Shown one piece after another: positions 51,593-60,374 of a stretch of DNA of 64,000 bases. Under the pieces are notes generated by a model. It worked only from the letters and a program-made list of their open reading frames with translations, was not told the DNA's origin and searched no databases. Position 1 is the first letter of the stretch; each line of letters begins with the position of its first letter. The DNA is from Paenibacillus sp. 481 (GTDB lineage Bacteria > Bacillota > Bacilli > Paenibacillales > Paenibacillaceae): assembly GCF_021223605.1 (NCBI RefSeq), contig NZ_CP075175.1:3923501-3987500 (forward strand), written 5' to 3'. The position numbers and the translations under genes are program-made.

Positions 51593-52231
51593 TTATTTCC
51601 AAGTCGCTACTGTTTCAACAGGTAAGCGATAGGATGGGTATCCCTTTTTAGTTCCTTTACCAATGCTGATCAACATGATCGGCTGGTAACGATCTTTGTC
51701 CAAATCAAAGGCCTCAGCGATTTTAGCCTTTTCATAACCGCCGATTGCATTCGTATCATAGCCGTGAGCACGGGCTACTAGCATCAATTGCATCGATACG
51801 AGACCAGCATCGACAAAGTTAACATCACGTAGATCGGCCGCAGAGATCGTATCATAGTATGGCTTATACGTACTCATTGCCATGTCCTTCGTTTCTTGCG
51901 GCAAATAACCATGTTCTACAGATTTACTGAAAATTTCATCCATGTACGATGCATTTTCCATATCAACGAATACAGCTACAACGGCAGAAGAGGTGAGCAC
52001 CTGAGTCTGATTGAATTTCGCCAACGGAGCCAGCTTCTCTTTGCCTTCCTTGCTTTCGATAACTATAAAGCGCCAAGGCTGCATGTTCACTGAGGATGGA
52101 GCTCGCGTAGCGCCTTCGATAATTGCGGTCATTTCCTCTTTGCTGATTTTAACCTCAGGGTCATATTCTTTTACAGAACGACGACCATATGTGATTTCCT
52201 TAAAGTCATTTGTTGTTTGAAATTTGCTCAT
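51593..52231 (-). CDS. Nitroreductase-family protein
   Basis: A 212-residue FMN-dependent nitroreductase-fold enzyme. ITYGRRSVKEYDPEVKISKEEM, GATRAPSSVNMQPWRFIVIES and ANAIGGYEKAKIAEAF-like (here DTNAIGGYEKAKIAEAF) are typical, the Arg and Ser/Asn binding the FMN phosphate. It reduces nitroaromatics, quinones or azo compounds. It lies 24 bp after a marR gene on the same strand, so repression by that regulator is likely. Confidence 0.92.
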   Translation of the reverse strand: MSKFQTTNDFKEITYGRRSVKEYDPEVKISKEEMTAIIEGATRAPSSVNMQPWRFIVIESKEGKEKLAPLAKFNQTQVLTSSAVVAVFVDMENASYMDEIFSKSVEHGYLPQETKDMAMSTYKPYYDTISAADLRDVNFVDAGLVSMQLMLVARAHGYDTNAIGGYEKAKIAEAFDLDKDRYQPIMLISIGKGTKKGYPSYRLPVETVATWK

Positions 52232-52255
52232 GATATATAACAGCTCCTTAATAAG

Positions 52256-52675
52256 TTAAATGTTGTTTTTCATTCGTTCGAGAAAATCGGCCAGTTTTGG
52301 AATCTCTTCATCATTGAAGTCCTTCAAAATCTGGCGAATAAAATTTTCTTTTTCGATTTTGTATCCTTCAATTTTTTCAAGTCCTTCATCAGACAAGCGA
52401 ACAAAGGTTTCACGATTATCGTCAGGATTTTTGCGTCTCGTCACCATGCCCTCAGCTTCAAGTTGCTTTAGATGACGAGTAATAGCAGCGTTATCGATGT
52501 TAATACGCTTTTGCAAAATGGACTGCTTGATCTCGATTCCCCCGCATAGTTCGTACAAAATCTCGAGACGGGACGAGCTTATGCCCGTACAATGTTCGAA
52601 TTTATGCTGTAATTTGTTGCACAATCCGTTAAGCAGAGTCAAGATCTGCTTCTCTTTACAATCATTTTGCGTCAT
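52256..52675 (-). CDS. MarR-family transcriptional regulator
   Basis: A 139-residue winged-helix regulator (residues ~30-110: SSRLEILYELCGG, KQSILQKRINIDNAAITRHLKQLEAEGMVTRRKNPDDNRETFVRLSDEG). An N-terminal Cys (KEKQ region: NDCKEKQ) and Cys at LNGLCNKLQ and HCTG could act as redox sensors, as in DUF24/OhrR-like relatives. The frame opens at 52735, but AGGAGG supports ATG 52675. First gene of a two-gene unit with the nitroreductase. Three phased palindromes lie 83 bp upstream. Confidence 0.9.
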   Translation of the reverse strand: MTQNDCKEKQILTLLNGLCNKLQHKFEHCTGISSSRLEILYELCGGIEIKQSILQKRINIDNAAITRHLKQLEAEGMVTRRKNPDDNRETFVRLSDEGLEKIEGYKIEKENFIRQILKDFNDEEIPKLADFLERMKNNI

Positions 52676-52757
52676 GCCTTCGAGCCTCCTGAGAGATTGA
52701 AGATATGAATAACTTCGTTGTTTGTTGTGAACCACATCTCGTCGTCATTCATATTCA

Positions 52758-52799
52758 TTGACCGCTCAATATTTGATGTATCAATTATTGATGCCTCAA
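52758..52799. promoter_or_regulatory. Three phased TTGA-N4-TCAA palindromes
   Basis: TTGA-CCGC-TCAA (52758), TTGA-TGTA-TCAA (52773) and TTGA-TGCC-TCAA (52788) recur at exactly 15-bp intervals, upstream of marR on the minus strand. An ordered operator array for the adjacent MarR protein is the simplest reading. Confidence 0.75.
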
Positions 52800-53327
52800 G
52801 TAATATAACATGATTGCGTATTTGTTGCAACTATGCCCCTTCTGTGAAGCTTCGATGGTGTAATGGTCTTCTAAACGATGAAAAATAGTTCTGATAAGGA
52901 TGCAGCGCTGGCATGCAATCGATGGGGAGAGCATAATGGAAATGAAAGTGTCAGCGTTCGTATTGTGATTCGCCAAGGCAGCTCATTTAACGGTCGCTAT
53001 TAACGTTATTAACGCGAAAGCGTTCGTATTTCATTTTTAACGGTTGTGAGTGCGCTTATTTTAGCAGTAGTAGTGAATGATATCGCTACCAATAACAAAT
53101 AAGCTCGCTGGTAACCATTACGATTTAAAATGAGGAAATTACCACTGCATAGCCTCCGTGGCAACCGTTACGTTCATGGAACTGATTCGGACTTATGGAA
53201 AGAGTAGTGGGTGGTGGGTGGATCAACTCATGTCCATTTTTGTTTGGATGTTTAATCGAAACTAGACTTAGTGCTGTGATTGAAAGATGCTGTGATTGAA
53301 AGAGTTTTTATATACAAAATAAGCTAG
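52800..53327. other. Intergenic stretch with decayed sequence
   Basis: No supported gene. A hydrophobic frame at about 53030-53100 (TVVSALILAVVVNDIATNNK, then stop) and several short frames broken by stops suggest gene decay. CGTTACG-like and AACGGT-like short repeats occur around 52990-53175. Confidence 0.4.
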
Positions 53328-53378
53328 AAAAGCCAAACGACCATCAGGATGAGATCCTATGTTTCGTCTGGCTTTTTT
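53328..53378. terminator. Terminator after the tetR-type gene
   Basis: AAAAGCCAaACGA pairs with TCGTcTGGCTTTT across a long loop; T-runs occur on both strands. It ends the minus-strand TetR gene. Confidence 0.75.
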
Positions 53379-53383
53379 ACACA

Positions 53384-53965
53384 TTATTTCATTAAAAAAG
53401 GCTGGAACCCTTGCGCCATAATACGGCTCACCGAAGCTGCCAAGTCATCAAGGGAACCGTCTATCTTTCCTTCGAACCAGTCTTGATACATCGCAACGAG
53501 GCCGCTGGCAAAAAAGTTGACATGAAGCAGGAACGCTTCTCGTTCTTGCTCTGTATCCATTTTACGTTCATAACTAAGAAGACTCTTGATAAATACGACT
53601 TTGACTTTCGTTAAGAATGTGCATGCATGATCGATCTTGATGAGCATACGGTAAAACTCAATATCTTGACCTAGGAAATGAGAAACCTTAACTAAGAAGG
53701 GCATCACATTTTGAATGAGATCGGTATGTTTGAATTCATCCAGAAATTCAATCATCTTTTCCATAATTTCAATTTCTATTTGTTCAATGACAGCATGTAC
53801 ATCCGAAAAATGAGCATAAAAGGTTCCGCGGCTAACATCAGCGCGATCCACAATATCTTTGATCGTGATTTTTTGAAATTCTTTTTCCAACATTAACTCA
53901 ACCAAAGCGCGGCGAATCATGTTCCTCGAACGAATGGCACTTCTGTATTCGGCTTTTTCCCTCAT
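53384..53965 (-). CDS. TetR-family transcriptional regulator
   Basis: A 193-residue repressor with the N-terminal TetR helix-turn-helix (MIRRALVELMLEKEFQKITIKDIVDRADVSRGTFYAHFSDV spread over residues 15-55) and an all-helical ligand domain. It is divergent from an MMPL-family exporter gene, the common repressor/efflux arrangement. The intergenic region has two good palindromes. AAGGGG is a weak RBS on the minus strand. Confidence 0.9.
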   Translation of the reverse strand: MREKAEYRSAIRSRNMIRRALVELMLEKEFQKITIKDIVDRADVSRGTFYAHFSDVHAVIEQIEIEIMEKMIEFLDEFKHTDLIQNVMPFLVKVSHFLGQDIEFYRMLIKIDHACTFLTKVKVVFIKSLLSYERKMDTEQEREAFLLHVNFFASGLVAMYQDWFEGKIDGSLDDLAASVSRIMAQGFQPFLMK

Positions 53966-54013
53966 TTTGGCATACCCCTTATTTATCTAAAATTGAACAT
54001 AACTACATATAAA

Positions 54014-54108
54014 TATTCAAAATTGAATAAATGATTAAAAATTGAACATTGTATACTTTTCACACACTGAGTATACTTTTTTCAGGTACAAAAGTAAACA
54101 CGTGTTTA
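54014..54108. promoter_or_regulatory. Divergent operator/promoter region of tetR and MMPL
   Basis: Palindromes TATTCAA-AA-TTGAATA (54014-54029) and TAAACACGTGTTTA (54095-54108), extra TTGAACAT half-sites on either side of the first, and GTATACTTTT twice, 20 bp apart (54051, 54071). Plus-strand promoter TTGTAT (54049-54054), 17-bp spacer, TATACT (54072-54077). The second palindrome lies at the expected +10 to +25 region, suited to repression of the exporter. Confidence 0.6.
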
Positions 54109-54142
54109 GTTTTGTGGATGTTGTAAAGATAGGAGACAGAGA

Positions 54143-57100
54143 ATGAAGAAAATAAGAAATTTGAGAATCGCCTCGATCGTGGCTTGGATACTCATTACCG
54201 TAGTTATCGTCATGACGATGCCGAATCTCAATCAATTAGTGAGGGAAAAGGGACAAGTATCGATCCCAGACAGTGCGCAAAGCAAGATCGCACATGAGAT
54301 GCTAAGTCAGATGGACGAGAACAGTGGCAATAGCTACTCGATTATTGCTGTTTTTAATAGTGGTACCGATAAGCCATTAACAAGTAAACAACAGCAACAA
54401 ATCGAATCCGTTATTGCACAATTCAAAGCGAAGCAAAAGCAGCTTGGCATTGAAAATATGCTCACTCATTTAGATGATGAACATACGAAGAGTCAACTCG
54501 TGTCGAAGGACAAGACGACGATTTTAACGCAGCTATCTGTCAGTCGTAGCCAAGGGACGATTTCTGAAGCTGCGAAGCCATTAGAGGCATTGATGGAGCT
54601 GGAACAGGTAGATACGTATTTGACAGGGAACAGTCTTGTAATCGAAGATTTTGTTAAGTCGACAGAAGAAGGTATTAAGAAAACCGAAATCATTGCGGTC
54701 ATTTTTATTATCCTCGTACTTATTATCGTATTCCGATCTCCTATTGTACCGGTTGTTTCACTACTGACGGTGGGGATTTCCTATATCGTATCACTCGGCA
54801 TCGTTGCACATTTTGTGGAGTGGTTTAACTATCCATTTTCGAATTTTACACAAGTGTTTCTAGTCGTTATCTTATTTGGTATCGGAACGGATTATAATAT
54901 TTTATTATTCTCTCGCTTTAAAGAAGAGCTGACCAAGCAAGATGATACACTTACAGCAGTCAAAGCGACGTATCGCTCTGCTGGAAAAACGGTGCTCTAC
55001 AGTGCGCTTGCGGTATTTATCGGCTTTATGGCGCTCATTTTGGCGGAGTTCGGCATTTATCAAGCAAGTTCGGCCGTGGCGATCGGTGTAGCCGTGCTCG
55101 TGCTCGTACTGATGACGTTGAATCCGGTCATTATGCTCGGGTTAGGGAAGAAGTTGTTTTGGCCTGTTAAAAAGTTCGATGGACATGGGGAAAGTCGAAT
55201 TTGGGGCACATTAGCAAAAGCATCCGTGGCAAGACCTATCGCAGCTCTTTTGTTTATTGCGATATTGTGCATCCCGTTTATTGTGAAGTATAGCGATTCC
55301 TTGAGCTATAACGATTTGTTGGAGGTTGATGATAGCTACGCTTCCAAGCAAGGTATTCAGGTCATTGAGAAGCATTATTCGCCAGGATTTTCTTCACCGA
55401 CGACATTGGTCATTCAATCGGATAAATCATTGAACAATGCCAAGTCATTGCAAGAGCTTGACGAACTTGCGGAACGAATTTCGAATATGTCTGGTGTAGC
55501 TGAAGTGTTTACAACAACACGTCCAGTTGGCAAGAAGATGGAAGAGTTATATATGAAAGATCAATCGAAGGAACTGAATAAAGGCTTAGGTGATGCCGCA
55601 AAAGGCGTTGGTGAGATTAACGATGGACTGTCTTCTGCGGAAAAAGAAATCGGTCAAGCAGATACGAAAGGTGTACAAAATGTACAGCTGCTCATCGATG
55701 GAACAAATGAAGTGCAAACAGGTGTTACGAGTTTAGGAAAAGCGATTGAGCAGTTATCGAAAGGCGTAGATTCAGGCGCTAGCGGTGCTAAACAGCTGGA
55801 AAGCGGTCTAGGTTCGCTTAAGGAACAAATGAATTTACTATCTCGTTCGTTACCGCAATTGCAGCAGGGATATATAGACCTTGAAACAGGACTGTCTGCA
55901 TTTGGCACGCAATTTGCAAGCTTAGAGCTAGCGATTGGGGGAGCTGCACAAGGATTTGAACAAATCGAAATCACGTTGGGCAAATTTGTGCAATCCAATC
56001 CAGATATGGACAATGATGAGCATATCCAAACGGCGCTCGGTATTGCTGCAACTGGAAAACAGCAGATGAAGGAATTAGCGCAGCAGTTGAGCGGTTTGAA
56101 AACGGAATATGACAAAGCGATGTCATCATTTAAACAAGCAAACGCTTCGCTTTCCGCCGTAAATGACGGTGTTGTCCAGTTGCAAACAGGTGTGACTCAA
56201 CTGCATGAAGGTTCATCCAGCTTACAAGCTGGACTACAAACAGCAGCAGACGGATCGAAAAAAATGATCCCCGTCCCGCCTGCTCTTCGCACAGGTTTAG
56301 CAGAAATTCATGCAGGGCAAAAGCAGTTGCTCTCGGGATTAACTGAGTTAACAGGTAATATGGAAAAGCTGCAATCGGGTTTGTCAGCTAGCACAAAAGG
56401 TTTGGAAGAAGTGAGCACGGGCTTGGCAGATGCTCAAAGCTATTTGCACGGCTTAAGTGAATCCAAGGCTTCGGAGAAGTTCTTTATTCCGCAAGACGTG
56501 CTGGAGAGCGACGACTTTAAGCAAGCACTGGATATGTACATGTCACCAGATCGGAAAACGGTACAAATGAATATTATGTTGAAGGTGAATCCGTATTCGA
56601 AAGAAGCGATGGCAATCGTCAAGCAGCTTAACACGGAAGTGCAGGCTGCGATCAAAGGCAGCGAGCTCAAACATGCCAAGGCAGCTTTGGGTGGCAAAAC
56701 TTCTGAAAATGTAGATCTGGAAGCGATCGCGAGTGGTGACTTTGCTCGCACAGCAACGATTATGTTAATCGGCATTGGGCTTGTGCTTATATTTATCACA
56801 CGCTCCTTGTGGATACCGATCTTTATCATTCTTTCATTAGTGTTGGCTTACTTTACTTCGCTTGGTATAAGTGAATTCCTAAGTTCACATTTGCTATCCG
56901 TTAATGAATTAGGTTGGAATGTTCCATTTTTCAGCTTCATTATGATTGTCGCACTAGGTGTAGACTACAGCATTTTCTTAATGATGCGTTATCGGGAATT
57001 AGAAGGTCATTCTACGAAAGAAATGATTGAGGCTGCTCGTCATATGGGCGGTGTTGTCATTTCGGCAGCGATCATTCTTGGCGGTACGTTTGCAGCGCTT

Positions 57101-57250
57101 ATCCCATCAGGGGTGCTGACATTGATTGAAGTTGCGATGACCGTTATGATCGGCTTATGCTTGCTTGGCTTTGTAATGCTGCCGGTTATGCTTCCTGCAT
57201 TGTTGGCTGTAGTAGAGCGGGTACAAAAGTTAAGTGTCAGAGAGAAGTAG
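54143..57250 (+). CDS. MMPL/RND-family membrane exporter
   Basis: A 1,035-residue transporter of the MMPL type (Bacillus YdgH-like). It has twelve predicted transmembrane helices in two bundles. GIGTDYNILLFSRFKEEL and ALGVDYSIFLMMRYRELE carry the proton-relay Asp-Tyr motifs. The second ectodomain (residues ~475-780) is unusually long and rich in heptad-like Gln-Leu-Gln-x-Gly repeats, resembling YhgE/Pip domains, so a coiled-coil shaft is likely. GGAGACAG is the RBS. It probably exports lipids or toxic amphiphiles and is controlled by the divergent TetR gene. Confidence 0.9.
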   Translation: MKKIRNLRIASIVAWILITVVIVMTMPNLNQLVREKGQVSIPDSAQSKIAHEMLSQMDENSGNSYSIIAVFNSGTDKPLTSKQQQQIESVIAQFKAKQKQLGIENMLTHLDDEHTKSQLVSKDKTTILTQLSVSRSQGTISEAAKPLEALMELEQVDTYLTGNSLVIEDFVKSTEEGIKKTEIIAVIFIILVLIIVFRSPIVPVVSLLTVGISYIVSLGIVAHFVEWFNYPFSNFTQVFLVVILFGIGTDYNILLFSRFKEELTKQDDTLTAVKATYRSAGKTVLYSALAVFIGFMALILAEFGIYQASSAVAIGVAVLVLVLMTLNPVIMLGLGKKLFWPVKKFDGHGESRIWGTLAKASVARPIAALLFIAILCIPFIVKYSDSLSYNDLLEVDDSYASKQGIQVIEKHYSPGFSSPTTLVIQSDKSLNNAKSLQELDELAERISNMSGVAEVFTTTRPVGKKMEELYMKDQSKELNKGLGDAAKGVGEINDGLSSAEKEIGQADTKGVQNVQLLIDGTNEVQTGVTSLGKAIEQLSKGVDSGASGAKQLESGLGSLKEQMNLLSRSLPQLQQGYIDLETGLSAFGTQFASLELAIGGAAQGFEQIEITLGKFVQSNPDMDNDEHIQTALGIAATGKQQMKELAQQLSGLKTEYDKAMSSFKQANASLSAVNDGVVQLQTGVTQLHEGSSSLQAGLQTAADGSKKMIPVPPALRTGLAEIHAGQKQLLSGLTELTGNMEKLQSGLSASTKGLEEVSTGLADAQSYLHGLSESKASEKFFIPQDVLESDDFKQALDMYMSPDRKTVQMNIMLKVNPYSKEAMAIVKQLNTEVQAAIKGSELKHAKAALGGKTSENVDLEAIASGDFARTATIMLIGIGLVLIFITRSLWIPIFIILSLVLAYFTSLGISEFLSSHLLSVNELGWNVPFFSFIMIVALGVDYSIFLMMRYRELEGHSTKEMIEAARHMGGVVISAAIILGGTFAALIPSGVLTLIEVAMTVMIGLCLLGFVMLPVMLPALLAVVERVQKLSVREK

Positions 57251-57303
57251 AAGGTCGATCGAGACCTCATTTTAAATACATTGAAAAAAGCTCTTGGGAG
57301 ACA

Positions 57304-57339
57304 AACGGGCGTCGGTACTAAACCGGCGTTCGTTTTTTA
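57304..57339 (+). terminator. MMPL gene terminator
   Basis: AACGggCGtCGG pairs with CCGgCGttCGTT around TACTAAA, followed by TTTT. The stem has mismatches. Confidence 0.65.
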
Positions 57340-57444
57340 AGTTTCGTTAGGATCGGCTATTTCAGACCTGATCGATTGACTTCGGTAAGTAGCTTTACTC
57401 TCCAAACTATCGAATGATATGATAAGCCAGAGGTGGTGGAAAGC

Positions 57445-58074
57445 ATGAGTAACAACACACAGACTAATGAAGTCACAGATGATAGCAACCAAGGAACATT
57501 TTCAGAAGAGAGATGGATTGAACTCATTAACGCAGTTCACCATAATGGTATTGTCTCGTTGAAGACTTACTTCGATGAAGTGACAGGACGTGTATCGAAC
57601 CATGAAACTTTCGGTCTATTGTTTATTTTTGCAGTGAAAGATGATTCTAATGACGAATATGAATGCGGCTTTTTTCTACAAGAATTGATTAAGAGATTCC
57701 AAACCGATGATAATCCCTCCCTTTGGATGGCCTCATTTTTTGTCGATCTGATGAAAACGAAAGGCGGAAAGGCACTTCCGCAACCTCCATCAAGTGAAGA
57801 GGAAACGAAAGCGATTATCGACGATCAGATTCTCGCACCGTGTATAGCTGCGGTTCAAGAGGAATTTGGTCCAGATCAGGTTTATGCTGGCTTGGATTGG
57901 AACGAGGAGCATGGCCCAGTGTTAGAGACAGGATTTCCGTCTATCGTAGATGGAAATAACGTGTGTGCCATTAAAATCGATTTGTTGCTCATGCATGTGC
58001 TTCTGAATCGGGATCCTACTGAATTGCCTCTTAATGCCTTGTACCAAATTCGTGAAGAGCATGGGATGGAATAA
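57445..58074 (+). CDS. Hypothetical cytosolic protein (209 aa)
   Basis: An acidic, soluble protein of 209 residues with no signal peptide or membrane helix. It has an alternating alpha/beta pattern and a polar N-terminal tail (SNNTQTNEVTDDSNQG). GLLFIFAVKDDSNDEYECGFFL and QVYAGLDWNEEHGPVLETGFPS are its most distinctive parts. I do not recognise a family; an immunity- or SMI-like role cannot be judged from sequence alone. The frame opens at GTG 57433, but AGAGGTGG supports ATG 57445. It stands alone between the MMPL gene and the tRNA remnant. Confidence 0.7.
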   Translation: MSNNTQTNEVTDDSNQGTFSEERWIELINAVHHNGIVSLKTYFDEVTGRVSNHETFGLLFIFAVKDDSNDEYECGFFLQELIKRFQTDDNPSLWMASFFVDLMKTKGGKALPQPPSSEEETKAIIDDQILAPCIAAVQEEFGPDQVYAGLDWNEEHGPVLETGFPSIVDGNNVCAIKIDLLLMHVLLNRDPTELPLNALYQIREEHGME

Positions 58075-58161
58075 TGATATAAAGAATAGCAGAACAATGA
58101 TATCTGAAGATGGGAACATCAGTAGATATGGTATACATAGTTTGGGAAAGAGACATCCAAT

Positions 58162-58224
58162 GATGCGAGAGCGCTTCGTTGGTAGTGAAGAGGTCAAGGG
58201 GGGCGATTCCCCCTTGTACCACCA
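58162..58224 (+). pseudogene. tRNA 3'-half remnant
   Basis: GAGAGCGCTTCG...AGTGAAGAGGTCA nearly matches tRNA-Ala at 41078 (28 of the first 30 bases from GAGAGCGC), and it ends TACCACCA. The D-arm 5' side and 5' acceptor strand are missing, the anticodon loop reads TTGGTAG, and the T-loop lost GTTC (GGCGATTC in its place). It cannot fold as a tRNA. It is in the same orientation as the intact gene 17 kb upstream. Confidence 0.8.
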
Positions 58225-58323
58225 AACACAAATGGCAGCAAGTCTAACCAGACCTGTGTTCTGCGTGTGAGGAGCCCGTCGTTGAAATTTACCGCTGCAA
58301 TTAGTTCCGAAAGCTTAAATGCC

Positions 58324-60330
58324 TTAATGGTTGCGATACAAATCGTAAATCCACAATGTATTTTCCCTCGTCGCATTTCCTTGATAACGGTTCAATGCCC
58401 ACAAAGATTGCGTAATGATACCGTTAAACTTATGCGTTTCGACGTAGCCCTTTGTCGCTTGCTTGGCTTGCAGCAGTTTTCCAGAATTACGCTGTAAACT
58501 ATAATACGAAACTTCGGTATCCGCGATGGCGTAGTCGATATTCCACAACAATCGTTGTAGGATGAAGGCGCTGGATGAATTGGCGGGTGTCTTGGCTGCT
58601 GCCTGCGTCAGATTTGTCCGCGCTTGTACGTAATTAGCTCTTGTTGAAGTTATCACATTCAGATCGCCGTAATTCCCTCTAAATCGGTCAAACAGCTGAC
58701 GCCCCGTATTTTCCACGAGTACAAGATAGGCAGCTACGTCCGCTGCTGAAGCCTGACCGAAGCGAGCTTTCACGTATTCATCGACAAAAGATTGTGTATC
58801 GAGCGTCGTATCCCATGATTTCTGCGCAGCGATGAGATGCGTAATTTCATAGGTCAGCCAGTCTCCCGGCTCTGAGTAAATGCCTAGTCCGCTAATACCT
58901 AGGGAGTGATAGTAGGGCAGTTCTTGCCCGATTAAGGTCGGCATGACGATGGGCAAGGAGTGAAAGCTGTATCTGCGGTAATATTCGTACATCGCCAAAT
59001 CGCCAGTGAAGGCGGCACGCCATTTGTTGATTAAGTTTACATAATTCGTATTGGCGGGATACGTAGAACCGTTGATAGGTTCGGCATGACTCCGATCGAT
59101 GGGAGCAAAATCGATAAGGATCGTCGGCTTAAATGCGTAAGCGGGAGATGGGGGATCAATGTGAGATTGATAAGCGATTGCTTCAATCCGTACCCCAGGT
59201 AGCTGTGCTTGCACGGCATCATCTAATTTATTGACCACGGCTGCATACGCATTGGCAATACTCCCATATCGTTGTGCCGCAGAGGGCGGCCAAGTGGCAT
59301 TGTCTGGTGGCCATGCGTCAAAAATGCGAATTTCCGGCCGTTGTCTCAAGTAGTCAACGACTTCATTAATGTAGGCCGCTACCGCTGCGTCATTGGCTAC
59401 ATCGAATACATTGTAGCCAGCAACAAACCATTCTGGATGCTGCGCTTTATATTTGCTCGGTTGAAGAAAGCTGTCGAAGCCGTGACCACCTGCCTCCAGC
59501 ACAATTCCACGCTTTTTCAGCTCAGGCACAAGCTGCGATCGCCACGTATCATATTTGACGATGCCCAAATGAATATAATCGGTTGGATAAGCTAAAATGT
59601 TCAGCTTGTTTTTTGCCATCCAATCAATCAACTGCGGCAAGTTGCCGCTCGTATGGCTCCAACCTTCCTCGACATATTTACGTCGATATTTGAGGCTCGG
59701 CTCTTCCTTTACATTCAGATCCGCCACAGCGATCGAAGATTGCGTAGGTACAAATTCGGAGTTGCCGTTGTAAAAATCAAAGTTCGGAGCAAAAAATTGA
59801 ACTCCTAAACGTTCAATCAGCTCATAAGAGGAGTACAAGGTGCCGCGGTCATTGGTACCGGCAAGAATGGCTTTGCTGCCAAGCGTCTGAATGGAGAATG
59901 AGTCTTCTTTTGCATTCGTCAGCGCTGCATTAACTTGCACGAACCATTCAGCAGGAATGGAGACGACATTTCCGGCAGGAGTCTGTAAAAAAGTTAAAGC
60001 CTCTGCGCCTGTCACGATCGCAATTCCACTGGAAATTGCGTTCAACGATTGTCCGGAACCAGAAGCATACGACAATTGAGCCTTGCGTATCGGCACCTGA
60101 GCCCCTGTTATTTTGCCAGCATAAGATTGCAGCTCCGCTGCTGCGAAGGCAGGCACTTCATCCCCGCCTCCAGACCACCATATGATAACGGATTCGGATT
60201 GCCCGTCGCGCACTAGAAATCGTTCCCCACTTACGACCCCATGCTCAGAAGCTTCAACAAATGGCACGGATGTGAACAATAACAAACTGCTCAACAGAAA
60301 CAACATGATCCTTTTTGCATAAATGTACAT
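58324..60330 (-). CDS. Secreted DUF4838/GH20-like protein
   Basis: A 668-residue exported protein. The signal peptide (residues ~8-27, FLLSSLLLFTSVPFVEA) is followed by a GH20 N-terminal-like domain (~35-185, FAAAELQSYAGKITGAQVPI and KAILAGTNDRGTLYSSYELIERLGVQFFAPN). A DUF4838 TIM-barrel-like domain comes next (~205-520), with GHGFDSFLQPSKYKAQHPEWF, DAWPPDNATW and IGQELPYYHSLGISGLGIYSEPGDW, then a helical C-terminal part. DUF4838 proteins are thought to act on glycans; activity is not established. It is the last gene downstream of a sulfatase-ABC transporter set, 44 bp after the binding protein. Confidence 0.85.
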   Translation of the reverse strand: MYIYAKRIMLFLLSSLLLFTSVPFVEASEHGVVSGERFLVRDGQSESVIIWWSGGGDEVPAFAAAELQSYAGKITGAQVPIRKAQLSYASGSGQSLNAISSGIAIVTGAEALTFLQTPAGNVVSIPAEWFVQVNAALTNAKEDSFSIQTLGSKAILAGTNDRGTLYSSYELIERLGVQFFAPNFDFYNGNSEFVPTQSSIAVADLNVKEEPSLKYRRKYVEEGWSHTSGNLPQLIDWMAKNKLNILAYPTDYIHLGIVKYDTWRSQLVPELKKRGIVLEAGGHGFDSFLQPSKYKAQHPEWFVAGYNVFDVANDAAVAAYINEVVDYLRQRPEIRIFDAWPPDNATWPPSAAQRYGSIANAYAAVVNKLDDAVQAQLPGVRIEAIAYQSHIDPPSPAYAFKPTILIDFAPIDRSHAEPINGSTYPANTNYVNLINKWRAAFTGDLAMYEYYRRYSFHSLPIVMPTLIGQELPYYHSLGISGLGIYSEPGDWLTYEITHLIAAQKSWDTTLDTQSFVDEYVKARFGQASAADVAAYLVLVENTGRQLFDRFRGNYGDLNVITSTRANYVQARTNLTQAAAKTPANSSSAFILQRLLWNIDYAIADTEVSYYSLQRNSGKLLQAKQATKGYVETHKFNGIITQSLWALNRYQGNATRENTLWIYDLYRNH

Positions 60331-60374
60331 AGATTCATCACACTCCTAGTTCGTTTTCAGCAAATTTAGCGAAT

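Noticed and set aside
53030..53105. Small membrane protein gene
   Set aside because: About 25 hydrophobic codons without start codon or RBS, flanked by stops; more likely decayed sequence.
58162..58224. Functional tRNA with anticodon GGT
   Set aside because: The 5' acceptor strand and D-arm are missing and the T-loop lacks GTTC.
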